A stretch of DNA of 64,000 nt from CAZDXJ01 sp964509475 (GCA_964509475.1 CAZDXJ010000004.1:1-64000), one strand, 5' to 3'. Positions 45,620 through 54,396 are shown, counted from the stretch's first letter. Notes: generated by a model not told the origin, from the letters alone. A program made the numbers and translations.

Positions 45620-45666
45620 ACCCATACCACTGGATTTGGTTTGATCCGAATTCAGTGGTATGGGTA
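45619..45666 (+). promoter_or_regulatory. 14-bp inverted repeat that encloses the start codon of the second prepilin
   Basis: TACCCATACCACTG (45619-45632) and CAGTGGTATGGGTA (45653-45666) are perfect reverse complements around a 20-nt loop. The ATG at 45660-45662 lies inside the right arm. In RNA the stem would bury the start codon; in DNA it could be an operator. No ribosome site is visible before this ATG. Confidence 0.7.
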
Positions 45667-46271
45667 TTTTTGCGAAAAAAAAACGCGCTGTCTTGTCCGA
45701 TCCATTGAAGTATCAGCGCATGATCGGCATCACTTTGATGGAACTGACCGTCGTACTGCTGATTTTGATCGGTCTGGCCGGTGTGCTTGTGCCTTATGTT
45801 AGCGGGGTTCGTGATTTGTCGGCTTGCGCCAGTACCGAGGCTTCCCTGGTGGCGATCCGCAATGCCATTGTCGGTTCGTTTGAGCAGCCCGGTTATTTTG
45901 AGGATATGCGGGCATTGCCTGCCAGTGTCAATGATTTATGGGTCAAACCGGCGGGAGCTTCGGATTTTAATCCACTGACGCGGCGCGGCTGGCGCGGGCC
46001 GTATTTGATCAGTCCGGCGGCTGAAGACGCTTACCTGAAGGGGATGACCCTGGTTATCCAGGTGCCAACGGTGGATGGGGATGGTAATGATTGCAGTGAT
46101 ATTAACGCCGGTTATTCCAGGGACGATTGCGCCCGCGTGATTTCCGCCGGGCCGGATGGTGTGCTGGATACCCAGCCGGTTGATGCCAACGCTTCTTCGC
46201 GGGGCGATGACCGGGTGTTGTTTTTGTTTGTTCCCGATCCGGGACAGAACAATCCGGCATCGTGTTTGTGA
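45660..46271 (+). CDS. type IV prepilin-like protein (minor pseudopilin candidate)
   Basis: A 203-residue prepilin. A long basic leader (residues 1-23, FAKKKRAV) ends MIG, followed by ITLMELTVVLLILIGLAG with Glu at +5. The mature domain resembles GspG/GspH-type pseudopilins, with an RRGWRGPYL segment near residue 110 and Asp/Asn-rich loops in the last 60 residues that could bind Ca2+. The helix is nearly identical to that of the first prepilin, while the rest differs. The start codon lies in the right arm of an inverted repeat, and no better in-frame start was found; ATG 45720 would leave a leader of only 3 residues. Confidence 0.82.
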   Translation: MGIFAKKKRAVLSDPLKYQRMIGITLMELTVVLLILIGLAGVLVPYVSGVRDLSACASTEASLVAIRNAIVGSFEQPGYFEDMRALPASVNDLWVKPAGASDFNPLTRRGWRGPYLISPAAEDAYLKGMTLVIQVPTVDGDGNDCSDINAGYSRDDCARVISAGPDGVLDTQPVDANASSRGDDRVLFLFVPDPGQNNPASCL

Positions 46272-46332
46272 TGATGTCAGGTTTTGGCGCGCTTCCGGCT
46301 GCGGTTTGCCGGGGTGAATGCGGCCGAGTTGA

Positions 46333-46404
46333 GCAAGCCCTGCACCCTGTTTTATGGCAAAGGTTTTCATAACTCGATATCTAAAAAAACAGGATGCCGG
46401 GCAA
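46333..46404 (-). repeat. dispersed repeat R3, copy 2 (inverted)
   Basis: The reverse complement of 12140-12209, sharing the GGCAAAGGTTTTCATAAC stretch and a run of A7 where the other copy has T7. The two copies are in inverted orientation. Confidence 0.8.
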
Positions 46405-46505
46405 GCGCAGCGGATCCGCCCTACAGGGCTGAAGCACGGATGCACACAGATACACACGGATTTATTAAACCGAATCATCCGTGTTTATCTGTGGTTTCTA
46501 CAAAA

Positions 46506-46625
46506 CAGGAACAGGGTATTCCGCAGGGCCGATCACCTGCCGGGTGGCAGACAGGAGCGCAGCGGATCGGCCAAAGGCTGTGGAACGGCGCTCCGTTGCC
46601 CGGGACGGAAGCGCCCTACGGTTTG
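46506..46625 (+). repeat. R2 repeat unit, partial
   Basis: It contains GATCACCTGCCGGGTGGCAG, GACAGGAGCGCAGCGGATCG and GTGGAACGGCGCTCCGTTGC, as in the 43.8 kb and 50.2 kb copies. It lacks the REP-palindrome half. An R1 element starts 8 bp downstream. Confidence 0.8.
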
Positions 46626-46632
46626 GCGGGGT

Positions 46633-46778
46633 CATTGCCATTAAGTCAAGCCCTTTTGTTGAATGGATTTATGGATGTAGGTGCGGATTTATCCAGCCCT
46701 TCATTGAAGAGCTGGATTTATCCGCACAGTACGACAAGCCGCATCGGCACCCAAATCATATTTTCTTAACTTAAATGA
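46633..46778 (+). mobile_element. R1 MITE-like element, copy 3, long-hairpin form
   Basis: The left terminus CATTGCCATTAAGTCAAG (46633-46650) matches the complete copy with one change. The right terminus CTTAACTTAAATGAG lacks 5 bp (TGGCA) relative to copy 1. The internal hairpin at 46681-46727 is the long form with the extra 29-bp arm insert, as in copy 1, and not the short REP of the 43.9 kb copy. Confidence 0.78.
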
Positions 46779-46803
46779 GGGTTGTTGGGCGGAGTTCTGG
46801 ATA

Positions 46804-48201
46804 ATGTTTAAGCTGTATTTTCTGTGTATGAACAAACAAAACCGGCAACAGGGGCTGACCCTGATTGAATTGACCGTCGTATTGCTGATTCTGGTGATGT
46901 TATCGACCATTGCCTTGCGTTCGACATCGGGTTTGCAGGATCAAACCCGCTGGGAGCAGACCAAAAGCCGTTATGAGGCGATCCGGCACGCGATTTTGGG
47001 TAACCCCGGGGTTTTGATCAACGGGCAGCCGGATATCAGCGGTTTTGTGGCCGATGTGGGGCGTTTGCCTGCTTGTTTGCGGGAGTTACTGGAAGAAGGC
47101 TATTGTCCTAAAAACACATTTTGTGACCAGACTGCCTGTGATAACGATACCCCAGGCAGTTGGGTGGCAACCGGTTATCACTGGAACGGGCCTTATCTGG
47201 TCAGTTCACAAGCAGCCTCCGCAGTGGATGCCTTCAGCGATGGTTGGGGCAATAGCGGCAGCGGTAATTATGGCTGGGCTGTCGGTTTTGATAGCACCGC
47301 GACGAGCAGTGCGACAACATTGACCTTGCAAAGCCTCGGCAAGGATGGGGCCAGCGGTGGCGCTGATGTTTACGATAAGGATTATCCACAAGCCAATGCG
47401 ACAATCAATCAGACGGATTGGCAGGTCGATCTCGGTGGTGGTGTTTTTTTGCAAACGCAGCTGCCGTTTGCTGGCCGTTGTTCGGTCAGCTATGCTTCGG
47501 CGGCGACCTGCGAGATCGCGGGTGGCCAATGGTCTGGGGCCTGCACGGACAGCGCTTATACAAACCGTTATGTATGCGCCTTGAATGCCAAAACCTGGGT
47601 GCATATTGGCTGCCTGGATGGCGTGTCAACGGACAAGGCCAGCTGTCTTGCCGCCTCGTCCACGTGGTTATCGCCATGTTCCAATACCGATTACACCAGC
47701 CAGTCGTCTTGTGAGGCGGCGGGCGCGACCTGGGCACCCTGTCCCGGGGCAATCAGCGCACCGGATTCCAAGGCTTTTTGCGAAGCGGTGGGCGGTACCT
47801 GGACATTCAATAGCGTGAACGTGCAATTACAAATCAGCTATCCCGGGGGAAGCTCGACCGCGACTGCAAGCCTCGAGGAAAACGGTCAGCGACAATTACT
47901 TGCATTTAATGGCTTTTCTGTCACATCGATACCTCAAGGTGGGCACGCGGTGTTTTTGCAAGTAAACGGCAGCAATGATATCTATCCGCCATCGTGCGCG
48001 GGCCTGGATGGGGATGCTGGAGGTAATGGCATCAGTGATTGCGTGGATGCCGGAGGTACCTTGTATCCTAATGGCCTGTGCGGTGCTATCACACCTTCTG
48101 AATGTACGGCCGGCGCCGATACAGCGACCGGAACCTTGTTACGGGACAGTCTCGATATCCGCTTTACGCCGCATAAATCCCTGCCTGTGATCTACTGGTA
48201 G
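46804..48201 (+). CDS. large prepilin-like protein with Cys/Trp repeats
   Basis: A 465-residue prepilin, far longer than ordinary pseudopilins. A 17-residue leader ends QQG, followed by LTLIELTVVLLILVMLS with Glu at +5. After a pilin-like region (about 45-220) comes a block (about 226-335) of five imperfect repeats of the form C-x2-A-x3-W-x2-C, for example CEIAGGQWSGAC, CLAASSTWLSPC and CEAAGATWAPC, giving about ten cysteines for periplasmic disulfides. A beta-rich tail of about 130 residues follows. It may be a tip adhesin or cap subunit. ATG 46804 has an upstream GGCGGAG; ATG 46828 is the alternative. Confidence 0.82.
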   Translation: MFKLYFLCMNKQNRQQGLTLIELTVVLLILVMLSTIALRSTSGLQDQTRWEQTKSRYEAIRHAILGNPGVLINGQPDISGFVADVGRLPACLRELLEEGYCPKNTFCDQTACDNDTPGSWVATGYHWNGPYLVSSQAASAVDAFSDGWGNSGSGNYGWAVGFDSTATSSATTLTLQSLGKDGASGGADVYDKDYPQANATINQTDWQVDLGGGVFLQTQLPFAGRCSVSYASAATCEIAGGQWSGACTDSAYTNRYVCALNAKTWVHIGCLDGVSTDKASCLAASSTWLSPCSNTDYTSQSSCEAAGATWAPCPGAISAPDSKAFCEAVGGTWTFNSVNVQLQISYPGGSSTATASLEENGQRQLLAFNGFSVTSIPQGGHAVFLQVNGSNDIYPPSCAGLDGDAGGNGISDCVDAGGTLYPNGLCGAITPSECTAGADTATGTLLRDSLDIRFTPHKSLPVIYW

Positions 48202-48207
48202 AAGGTG

Positions 48208-49593
48208 ATGAAATTACCCGTTTTCAGGCCCCGGCCGGCACAGACCTTGTTGTATTTCAGTGCCGATCAGGTGTATCGCATCGATACCGATCGCAAGGGC
48301 ACGGTTTTGGGGGCATTGCAACGCGCCGATTGTGAGTGTGGGGCGGTGAATGCCTTGCCGTATGCGCTGGAGACCTTGTTCAAGCAGGCTGCGGAAAAAC
48401 CCGGTCGCAAACTCTGGTTGTTTTATGACCGTTTGAGCTGTTACCTGCTCAGTCTGCCTTCAGTGCAGGTGGACGGGGTGAGCGATGAGGTTCTGGAGCA
48501 GATTTTACAGTTTGAATACGAGGCTTTGTCGGGTCTGTCGGCGGCAAAAATCCGTCTGGCCTGGCGGTTCATGGGTGAGTCTGATGAGATGAACCATTAT
48601 TGGGTGATTGCGGTGGGCGGCGATATTCTGGATAAACTGATTGTCCAGGCCAAAAAACTGGGTTGCCGGTTGGGTGGTTTGTTGCATCCGGGCGGTTTGC
48701 CGGCCGTTTTGAGTGCGGATGAAGCGCCGCCAGCCTGGCTGCGCATAGAGTGCTGGCCGGATGATGTGTTTGCTTTGGCCAGCGATCCGGTACAGGGTTT
48801 TCGTTTACAGATTCTGCATTACGAAAACAACCCGCTTTGGCGTGAGGAGCTGGGCCAGTGGCAACAGGAACTGGGCGATGAGGGGGTGTTTGAAACGATT
48901 ATGAGCCATGATATCGAGTATTTGCCGGAGGCCGGGGAAATTTACCGCTTCAGTGACGCCAATACGGTGTTGTTTTGGCTGGACTTATGGGCCAGGCATT
49001 TACAGACTGGCTTTGAGGCTGATGCGCCTTTTTTGGCCGCCGAGAAAAAAATCAACAGGGAGCTGGTGTATAGGGTCGGAGGCGGGGCGGCGGCGTTTTT
49101 GCTGTGTGCCGGGCATTTCAGTTGGAGTTTGTATCAGAAAAACCAGTTCAGCTATCAGGTGGAAGAACTGCGAATGGCTGAAAATACCCTTAGCGGTGAT
49201 CGCAAAATCCTGGCTGACGATCAAAAAAAAATCGCGGCCTTGAAAAAACAGATTCGTGATATTGGCGGTAACATTGATGTGATTCCTTATGCCATCGCCA
49301 GCCTGCAAAAACGTCCGGCTGAATTATTATATCGCTTGGCGCGGGGTAATCCTGGCGATCTGGTCATCGACGGGATTGATGCCAAACAGGATGATGTGGT
49401 GATCAAGGGCGAGGCTTTATTGCCGCAATTACCGAATGAATTGGTGGAAAATATCGAGCGGCCTTTTAATGCCGTAGCCTGGCGGGTGGATGCGCCGACC
49501 AAAAAGGATATGGGACTTTTTTCATTGGGCGGTCCCTGGCAATTTGAGATTACCTTGCATGATCGGGGTTTGAAAGGTTTTGCCAAAAAATAA
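48208..49593 (+). CDS. MshI/GspL-like inner-membrane assembly protein (PilM-PilN fusion type)
   Basis: A 461-residue protein. The N-terminal cytoplasmic half (about 1-285) has the spacing of a degenerate actin-like PilM/GspL domain. One membrane helix (about 290-310, GGGAAAFLLCAGHFSWSLY) is followed by a coiled coil (about 315-355) and a small PilN-like periplasmic domain. In MSHA and type II systems this protein links the cytoplasmic ATPase to the periplasmic ring. The assignment rests mainly on topology and order, followed as it is by a PilO/MshJ-like protein. It starts 6 bp after the Cys-rich prepilin; GTG 48205 is an alternative start. Confidence 0.75.
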   Translation: MKLPVFRPRPAQTLLYFSADQVYRIDTDRKGTVLGALQRADCECGAVNALPYALETLFKQAAEKPGRKLWLFYDRLSCYLLSLPSVQVDGVSDEVLEQILQFEYEALSGLSAAKIRLAWRFMGESDEMNHYWVIAVGGDILDKLIVQAKKLGCRLGGLLHPGGLPAVLSADEAPPAWLRIECWPDDVFALASDPVQGFRLQILHYENNPLWREELGQWQQELGDEGVFETIMSHDIEYLPEAGEIYRFSDANTVLFWLDLWARHLQTGFEADAPFLAAEKKINRELVYRVGGGAAAFLLCAGHFSWSLYQKNQFSYQVEELRMAENTLSGDRKILADDQKKIAALKKQIRDIGGNIDVIPYAIASLQKRPAELLYRLARGNPGDLVIDGIDAKQDDVVIKGEALLPQLPNELVENIERPFNAVAWRVDAPTKKDMGLFSLGGPWQFEITLHDRGLKGFAKK

Positions 49594-49605
49594 ACGGATT
49601 GTGCC

Positions 49606-50226
49606 ATGACGCCGGAAGAAAAACGCGATCAGTTATTGAAGCGGGTGTTGCCAGCTTTGGGCATTTGCGTGATTTATTTTGTATTCATCAGTGGTTTTAT
49701 CAAGGAAAAGGTGGAGAAGGCTGAAAAAGAATATACCGAGTTACGGCGTAAAGGGGTTTCCACAGCTTCGTTACCGGCTCTGAAAACACAACTGAGTCGG
49801 GCGCGTGAGGAGAAGGCCCGGTTGCAGAAAAAAGTGGACGGTTATCGCCAGCAACTGAAGGGTATGGCGGGTTTTTTGTCCGGTGGTCCCAATAACCAGT
49901 CGGCGGCGTTGCTTTCGGAGATTCTGGCCCGGAACGGTATTCTGGTACTGGAAGAAAAACGCGAGCATTTTCCGGTTGCCCAGTTGCCGCGTTCGGTGCG
50001 TGAGTTGAGAAAATGGTTGCAGACATCGAAAAAAAAGGCGCCGGATAGCATTGATGTTCAGCATCTTTGGCTTTTGGGGCGTTATCCGGATATGTACCAG
50101 GCGACTCTGGAGATGGCCAAACGCAAGTTTCCGGCGATTCCGGTTAAATTGAGCATGATTTATGCCGATGAGGAGGTGCGCCGTGCCGATGACGATCAAA
50201 AATGGGAGTTGGTTTTGTGGATGTAG
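49606..50226 (+). CDS. MshJ/PilO-like inner-membrane assembly protein
   Basis: A 206-residue protein with a short cytoplasmic N-terminus, a single membrane helix (about 15-33), a coiled coil (about 34-92, rich in Glu, Lys and Arg) and a periplasmic ferredoxin-like domain of about 100 residues. This is the PilO/GspM/MshJ layout. It follows the MshI-like gene by 12 bp and should pair with it in the inner-membrane alignment complex. Low sequence conservation in this family means topology carries most of the evidence. Confidence 0.75.
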   Translation: MTPEEKRDQLLKRVLPALGICVIYFVFISGFIKEKVEKAEKEYTELRRKGVSTASLPALKTQLSRAREEKARLQKKVDGYRQQLKGMAGFLSGGPNNQSAALLSEILARNGILVLEEKREHFPVAQLPRSVRELRKWLQTSKKKAPDSIDVQHLWLLGRYPDMYQATLEMAKRKFPAIPVKLSMIYADEEVRRADDDQKWELVLWM

Positions 50227-50894
50227 GCTCAATCCCTGCCGGGTGGCCGACAGGAGCGCTATGGATCGGCCAGGGCATGGAACGGCGCTTCGTTGCCCAA
50301 GGCGGGTCCGCTATGCTTGATCCGCCCTACAGGGCTGATCAGGGCATATCCCGTAAAAACAAATCTTGCATGGGGTAAGTGCGGATTTATCCGCACAGCG
50401 CAGAACCCTGAATACGACACAGCGCAAGGCCGATCACCTGCCGGGTGGCCGACAGGAGCGCTATGGATCGGCCAGGGCATGGAACGGCGCTTCGTTGCCC
50501 AAGGCGGGTCCGCTATGCTTGATCCGCCCTACAGGGCTGATCAGGGCATATCCCGTAAAAACAAATCTTGCATGGGGTAAGTGCGGATTTATCCGCACAG
50601 CGCAGAACCCTGAATACGACACAGCGCAAGGCCGATCACCTGCCGGGTGGCCGACAGGAGCGCTATGGATCGGCCAGGGCATGGAACGGCGCTTCGTTGC
50701 CCAAGGCGGGTCCGCTATGCTTGACCCGCCCTGCAACAGGGCTGAAGCACGGATTGATTAAACCCGAATCATCCGTGTGCATTCGTGTTTATTCGTGGTT
50801 CCTAAAAACAGGAACGCGGTATTGCGCAGGGCGGCAGATGAAGTTTGATTATGGATTGGTATTGCATTGGTAAAAATGAAGTTTTTTGGCGTTT
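50227..50894. other. gene-free stretch dividing the pilus operon
   Basis: These 668 bp separate the MshJ-like gene from the ATPase gene and are filled mostly by tandem R2 units (separate entry). From 50744 to 50894 there is a stretch shared with 46.4 kb (GGGCTGAAGCACGGAT, then CGAATCATCCGTGT) and some unique AT-rich sequence. No gene is seen. Confidence 0.75.
50236..50743 (+). repeat. tandem 202-bp R2 repeats, two full copies and one partial
   Basis: The unit start CTGCCGGGTGGCCGACAGG occurs at 50236, 50438 and 50640, exactly 202 bp apart. Units 1 and 2 appear identical throughout. Unit 3 matches for about 90 bp, then diverges at TGACCCGCCCTGC. Each full unit holds the REP palindrome GTGCGGATTTATCCGCAC (50379-50396 and 50581-50598). 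Confidence 0.95.
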
Positions 50895-52634
50895 ATGAAT
50901 AAAGTATCGCAAGCGATTATTTATACGGATCAGAGTGTTATTGATGATTGCCGGGTGCTGTCCCGGAATGCTGAAGGCGTGGAACTGGAACTGCCGGATG
51001 CAGGTTCCGGTTTCGCCAGGGGGCAGGCGTTGACGGTAACCTTGAAGGCGCCGCGGGATACCCTGACCCGGCGGGCGAAGGTGGTTAAACTGAACGGCGA
51101 GGCGGCTTTGCCCCATTTGTCGCTGCGTTATCTGAAACCCGCCGAACTGGAGCCGGGCTCGCATCGCTTGCAGATTGACAAGGTGAAAATCGATCCGGTG
51201 TGCGCCTTGAAAATTCCGGCCGCTCTGGCCATGCGCCGCAAGATATTGCCTTTTTTACAGGATGACAAGGTAGTGCATGTGGCTTGCGCAAAACAAGCCA
51301 ACCCGGGGGTTTTGGCGTCGATCGAGCGCATGTTGAAAACACCGGTTTGCTTGTGGGTGGTCGATGCCAAATTACTGGATAAGGTATTACAACGGGTATA
51401 TGGCAACAGTGCTCACAAAAGCGGTTCCGGTCTGGCCGCACCGGCAGGACAGAATCAGGAAGCGGGCCATGCCGCCGTTGAGCTGAGTGATAATTTGCTG
51501 TATGCCGCTTTTGTGCGCGGTGCTTCCGATATCCATATTGATCCGGGCTATCAGGGGGCGCGTATCCGCTTTCGTGTCGATGGACAGCTGGAGTTGTATG
51601 AGGCGATTAAAAGCGATATTTATACCGAATTGAGCAGCCGCCTCAAGGTTCTGGCCGGCCTGGATATCGCCGAGAAACGGGCGCCCCAGGATGGCCGCTT
51701 CGCCTATGATTTTGCCGGCGGTGTTCAACGTGTCGATGTGCGGGTGGCGACCTTGCCGACCAAATACGGTGAGCGCATCACGATGCGCCTTTTGGCGGTG
51801 CAAACCGGTTCCCTGACTCTGGACAAGCTGGGTTTTAGTGCAGCTCATCAGCAACAGATCGATACTTTTCTGCGCCGTATCCAGGGCATGATGATTCTGA
51901 CCGGGCCGACCGGCAGCGGCAAGACCACGACTTTGTATGCGGCTATCCGGATGCTGTTGGCCGAACGCAATGTCAACATTATTACGGTCGAGGACCCGAT
52001 TGAATACGAGATCGATGGCGTTGCCCAATGCGAGGTGGACAGCGTGTCGGGCAAGCTGGATTTTGCCAGGGCGCTGCGCAGTATTTTGCGGCATGATCCG
52101 GATGTGGTGATGATCGGGGAGATTCGTGACAGGGAAACCGCCGATATTGCCATCAAGGCGGCGTTGACCGGACACATGGTGTTTGGCACCCTGCATACCA
52201 ATTCGGCGGCGGCCTCGATTACCCGGTTGATCGATATGGGGGTGGAGCCGTATCTGGTGGCGGCGGCATTGCGGCTGGCGGTGGCGCAGCGCTTGTTGCG
52301 CCGGTTGTGTAAATTTTGCCGGATTGATCGGCCATTGACCGAGCTTGAGGCCCTGGCCTTGAATCGAACCGATCTGAAGGGAAAGCCGGTTTATGATGCC
52401 GGTGGTTGCGTCTATTGCGGTAACAGTGGCTATTCGGGACGCATTGGCTTGTATGAGCTGTTGGAATTGCATGAGGACTGGGCCCGGCGGGTTGCCGAAG
52501 GTGGCACCGAGAGTGATTTGGTGGGCCAAATGCGGGCCGCTGGCGTGAAGTCACTGGTTCAGGATGCGATCGACAAAATGCTGGAGGGAGAAACCTCGTT
52601 TCAGGAAGTGATGCAGATTGCTTCTTCGTGGTAG
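50895..52634 (+). CDS. GspE/PilB/MshE-type assembly ATPase
   Basis: A 579-residue hexameric secretion ATPase. The N-terminal 95 residues form an extra beta-rich domain I cannot name; it sits where some relatives have PilZ, but the PilZ motifs R-x3-R and D/N-x-S-x2-G are missing. An N2-like domain (about 100-165) and the catalytic core follow: Asp box, Walker A GPTGSGKTT at 337-345, Walker B VVMIGEIRD, His box TGHMVFGTLHTNSA. A zinc-binding pair, C-K-F-C and C-V-Y-C, lies near 475-515. It powers pilin polymerisation from the cytoplasm. The ATG at 50895 is used; TTG 50886 is possible. Confidence 0.92.
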   Translation: MNKVSQAIIYTDQSVIDDCRVLSRNAEGVELELPDAGSGFARGQALTVTLKAPRDTLTRRAKVVKLNGEAALPHLSLRYLKPAELEPGSHRLQIDKVKIDPVCALKIPAALAMRRKILPFLQDDKVVHVACAKQANPGVLASIERMLKTPVCLWVVDAKLLDKVLQRVYGNSAHKSGSGLAAPAGQNQEAGHAAVELSDNLLYAAFVRGASDIHIDPGYQGARIRFRVDGQLELYEAIKSDIYTELSSRLKVLAGLDIAEKRAPQDGRFAYDFAGGVQRVDVRVATLPTKYGERITMRLLAVQTGSLTLDKLGFSAAHQQQIDTFLRRIQGMMILTGPTGSGKTTTLYAAIRMLLAERNVNIITVEDPIEYEIDGVAQCEVDSVSGKLDFARALRSILRHDPDVVMIGEIRDRETADIAIKAALTGHMVFGTLHTNSAAASITRLIDMGVEPYLVAAALRLAVAQRLLRRLCKFCRIDRPLTELEALALNRTDLKGKPVYDAGGCVYCGNSGYSGRIGLYELLELHEDWARRVAEGGTESDLVGQMRAAGVKSLVQDAIDKMLEGETSFQEVMQIASSW

Positions 52635-52643
52635 GTATAAGTC

Positions 52644-53864
52644 ATGCCGGTTTTTAGTTACACGGCGCGTGACCGCACCGGGCAGACGGTAGCCGACCGT
52701 ATTGAAAGCGCCAGCCGCGAACAGGCGATGCTGGGTTTACGCCAGAACGGTTTGCTGGTATTGCAGATCGATGAGGTGAAAAGCAACCGTTTTACCGAAA
52801 AAAACTACAGTCTGAATCCATTGGATTATCGATCCTTGCGGGCGCTGGATATTGAAATGGCGTTTCACCAGATCGCGGTGATGCTGCGCAGTGGCATCAG
52901 CTTGCTGGACGCACTGGAAATTACCCGTAAATTTTCCCGTATCGGTGTGCGCAAGGTCTGGCAAGGGATTATTGAGCATATCGAGCAGGGTGGAACCCTG
53001 GCCGGCAGTTTGGGCGAGCATAAATTGTTTCCCGATTTGACCATACACCTGGTCAAGGTGGGTGAGCAGACCGGTATGCTGCATATTGTCATGGATCAGG
53101 CAGCGGAGGAAATGAAGGCCAGCCGGCTGTTACGCAAGCAGATTATGACCTCGCTGCGTTATCCCTTGTTTGCCTTGTTGATGGCAATTGGCGTGGCGGC
53201 TTTCATGCTGACTTCGATTATTCCTGAAATTAAAAAATTATTGAAAATCATGGGCCGGCCGATGCCGCCGGTTACCAAGGCGTTGATTGATAGCTCGGAC
53301 TGGATCATGCTGCATGGCGCCGGTATCGGTATTGGCTTTGGCGTGTTTTTGGTGACCTTCGTATTACTTTATAACTGGCCGCCCAGCCGCTGGTGGATGG
53401 ATCGCCTGGCGTTGAAAATTCCGGTATTTGGCCGTGTTTTCCGCCTGGCCAGCACGGTGCTGTTTTGCCGGGCGATGAATTTGCTGCTGCGCAGCGGAGT
53501 CTTGATCACCGATGCCCTGGCGACCATGGTGCAGCTGCATGGCAATAAATATGTGGCCAGCCAGGTTGATGAAAGCCGCGAACGGATTATGCAGGGGGCG
53601 ACCCTGGCGGAAATGCTGGAGCAACGGCCGGTATTCGAGCCGTTGATGGTACAGATGATTCGGGTGGGTGAAAATTCGGGCGCCCTGGATGATATTTTGC
53701 AGGAAATGATGATTTATCACGATGCGCTTTTACAACAGGCGATTGCCAAACTGACCGGTTTGATCGCGCCGATGATGACCATTCTGGTGGGTGGTATTAT
53801 CGGTTTTGTCTACGCCGCTTTTCTGGTGGCGATGTTTTCGGCGGCAGGAGGCAGTCCGTCATGA
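52644..53864 (+). CDS. GspF/PilC/MshG-type inner-membrane platform protein
   Basis: A 406-residue protein with the two GspF domains (about 70-190 and 270-395) in tandem and three membrane helices. It begins MPVFSYTARDRTGQTV, and segments AVMLRSGISLLDAL and MNLLLRSGVLITDAL mark each domain, with a VKVGEQTG/IRVGENSG pair. It anchors the ATPase and rotates pilins into the fibre. It starts 9 bp after the ATPase gene and overlaps the next gene by 4 bp (ATGA). Confidence 0.94.
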   Translation: MPVFSYTARDRTGQTVADRIESASREQAMLGLRQNGLLVLQIDEVKSNRFTEKNYSLNPLDYRSLRALDIEMAFHQIAVMLRSGISLLDALEITRKFSRIGVRKVWQGIIEHIEQGGTLAGSLGEHKLFPDLTIHLVKVGEQTGMLHIVMDQAAEEMKASRLLRKQIMTSLRYPLFALLMAIGVAAFMLTSIIPEIKKLLKIMGRPMPPVTKALIDSSDWIMLHGAGIGIGFGVFLVTFVLLYNWPPSRWWMDRLALKIPVFGRVFRLASTVLFCRAMNLLLRSGVLITDALATMVQLHGNKYVASQVDESRERIMQGATLAEMLEQRPVFEPLMVQMIRVGENSGALDDILQEMMIYHDALLQQAIAKLTGLIAPMMTILVGGIIGFVYAAFLVAMFSAAGGSPS

Positions 53865-54385
53865 TTGGGAAATATTTTTTGCTGATAGCCGGTTTGTTAT
53901 GCACCGGATTGGGCAAGGCCGAAGAAACGCCGCCGCGTCCCCGCTTGACCCGGGCCGGCATCGATCAGGCGCGTGCGATATTGCGCGATCCCACTCAGGG
54001 CCGGCGCGGCAGGCCGGCTCTGAACCGGCATCCGGCCACCGGCTCCGGATCAAAAGCCTCGAAATTGACCGATCCAACGCGCTTGTCGGGTAATTTTCGC
54101 GAAGCCCTGAAGCAGATGAATGTCAAGACCACCACCACCCAATTGAACACCACCGAAAAACTACCGCCGTTTCCCAATATTTCCCTGGCGGCCATTGTGT
54201 ACAGCGAGGACGGCCAGGGTTATTCGATGCTGCATATCGATGATCGGTCGGTTTTGGTGCGGGTCGGGGACAAGGCGTCCTTTGTTGACAAAGGCAAGGT
54301 GGTTGAGGTCGTCGTACAGGAAATCAATCGCAATGATGTGCGGTTGGCGGTATTTCCGGCCCAGGAAATTATTATTCTACGTTAA
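53861..54385 (+). CDS. GspC/PilP/MshK-like periplasmic protein
   Basis: A 174-residue exported protein. The signal peptide (1-20, LLIAGLLCTGLGKA) is followed by a Pro/Arg-rich stretch and a C-terminal domain (about 105-174) with SLAAIVYSEDGQGYSMLHI, RVGDKASFVDKGKVVEV and VRLAVFPAQEIIIL. This is the small beta domain (HR/PilP type) that binds the N0 domain of secretins. Its position between platform gene and secretin supports the role. Coupled to the platform gene by ATGA and 11 bp ahead of the secretin. Confidence 0.75.
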   Translation: MIGKYFLLIAGLLCTGLGKAEETPPRPRLTRAGIDQARAILRDPTQGRRGRPALNRHPATGSGSKASKLTDPTRLSGNFREALKQMNVKTTTTQLNTTEKLPPFPNISLAAIVYSEDGQGYSMLHIDDRSVLVRVGDKASFVDKGKVVEVVVQEINRNDVRLAVFPAQEIIILR

Positions 54386-54396
54386 GTCGCAAAATC

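Larger units (their letters stand above)
46272..46803. other. gene-free repeat mosaic between second and third prepilins
   Basis: These 532 bp carry, in order, an inverted R3 copy (46333-46404), ACAGGGCTGAAGCACGGAT (46422-46440) shared with 50737-50755, CACACGGATTTATTAAACCG and ATCCGTGTTTATCTG-type sequence, an R2 unit (46506-46625) and an R1 copy (46633-46778). No open frame here looks real. Confidence 0.75.

Noticed and set aside
46276..46300. A second sigma-54 site (TGGCGCGCTTCCGGCT) after the second prepilin
   Set aside because: GG-N10-GC spacing is right but three other consensus positions fail, and the sequence is a GC-rich region before repeats.
50236..50743. CRISPR array
   Set aside because: The repeats are 202 bp, adjoin each other without spacers, and match dispersed R2 copies elsewhere; no cas genes.
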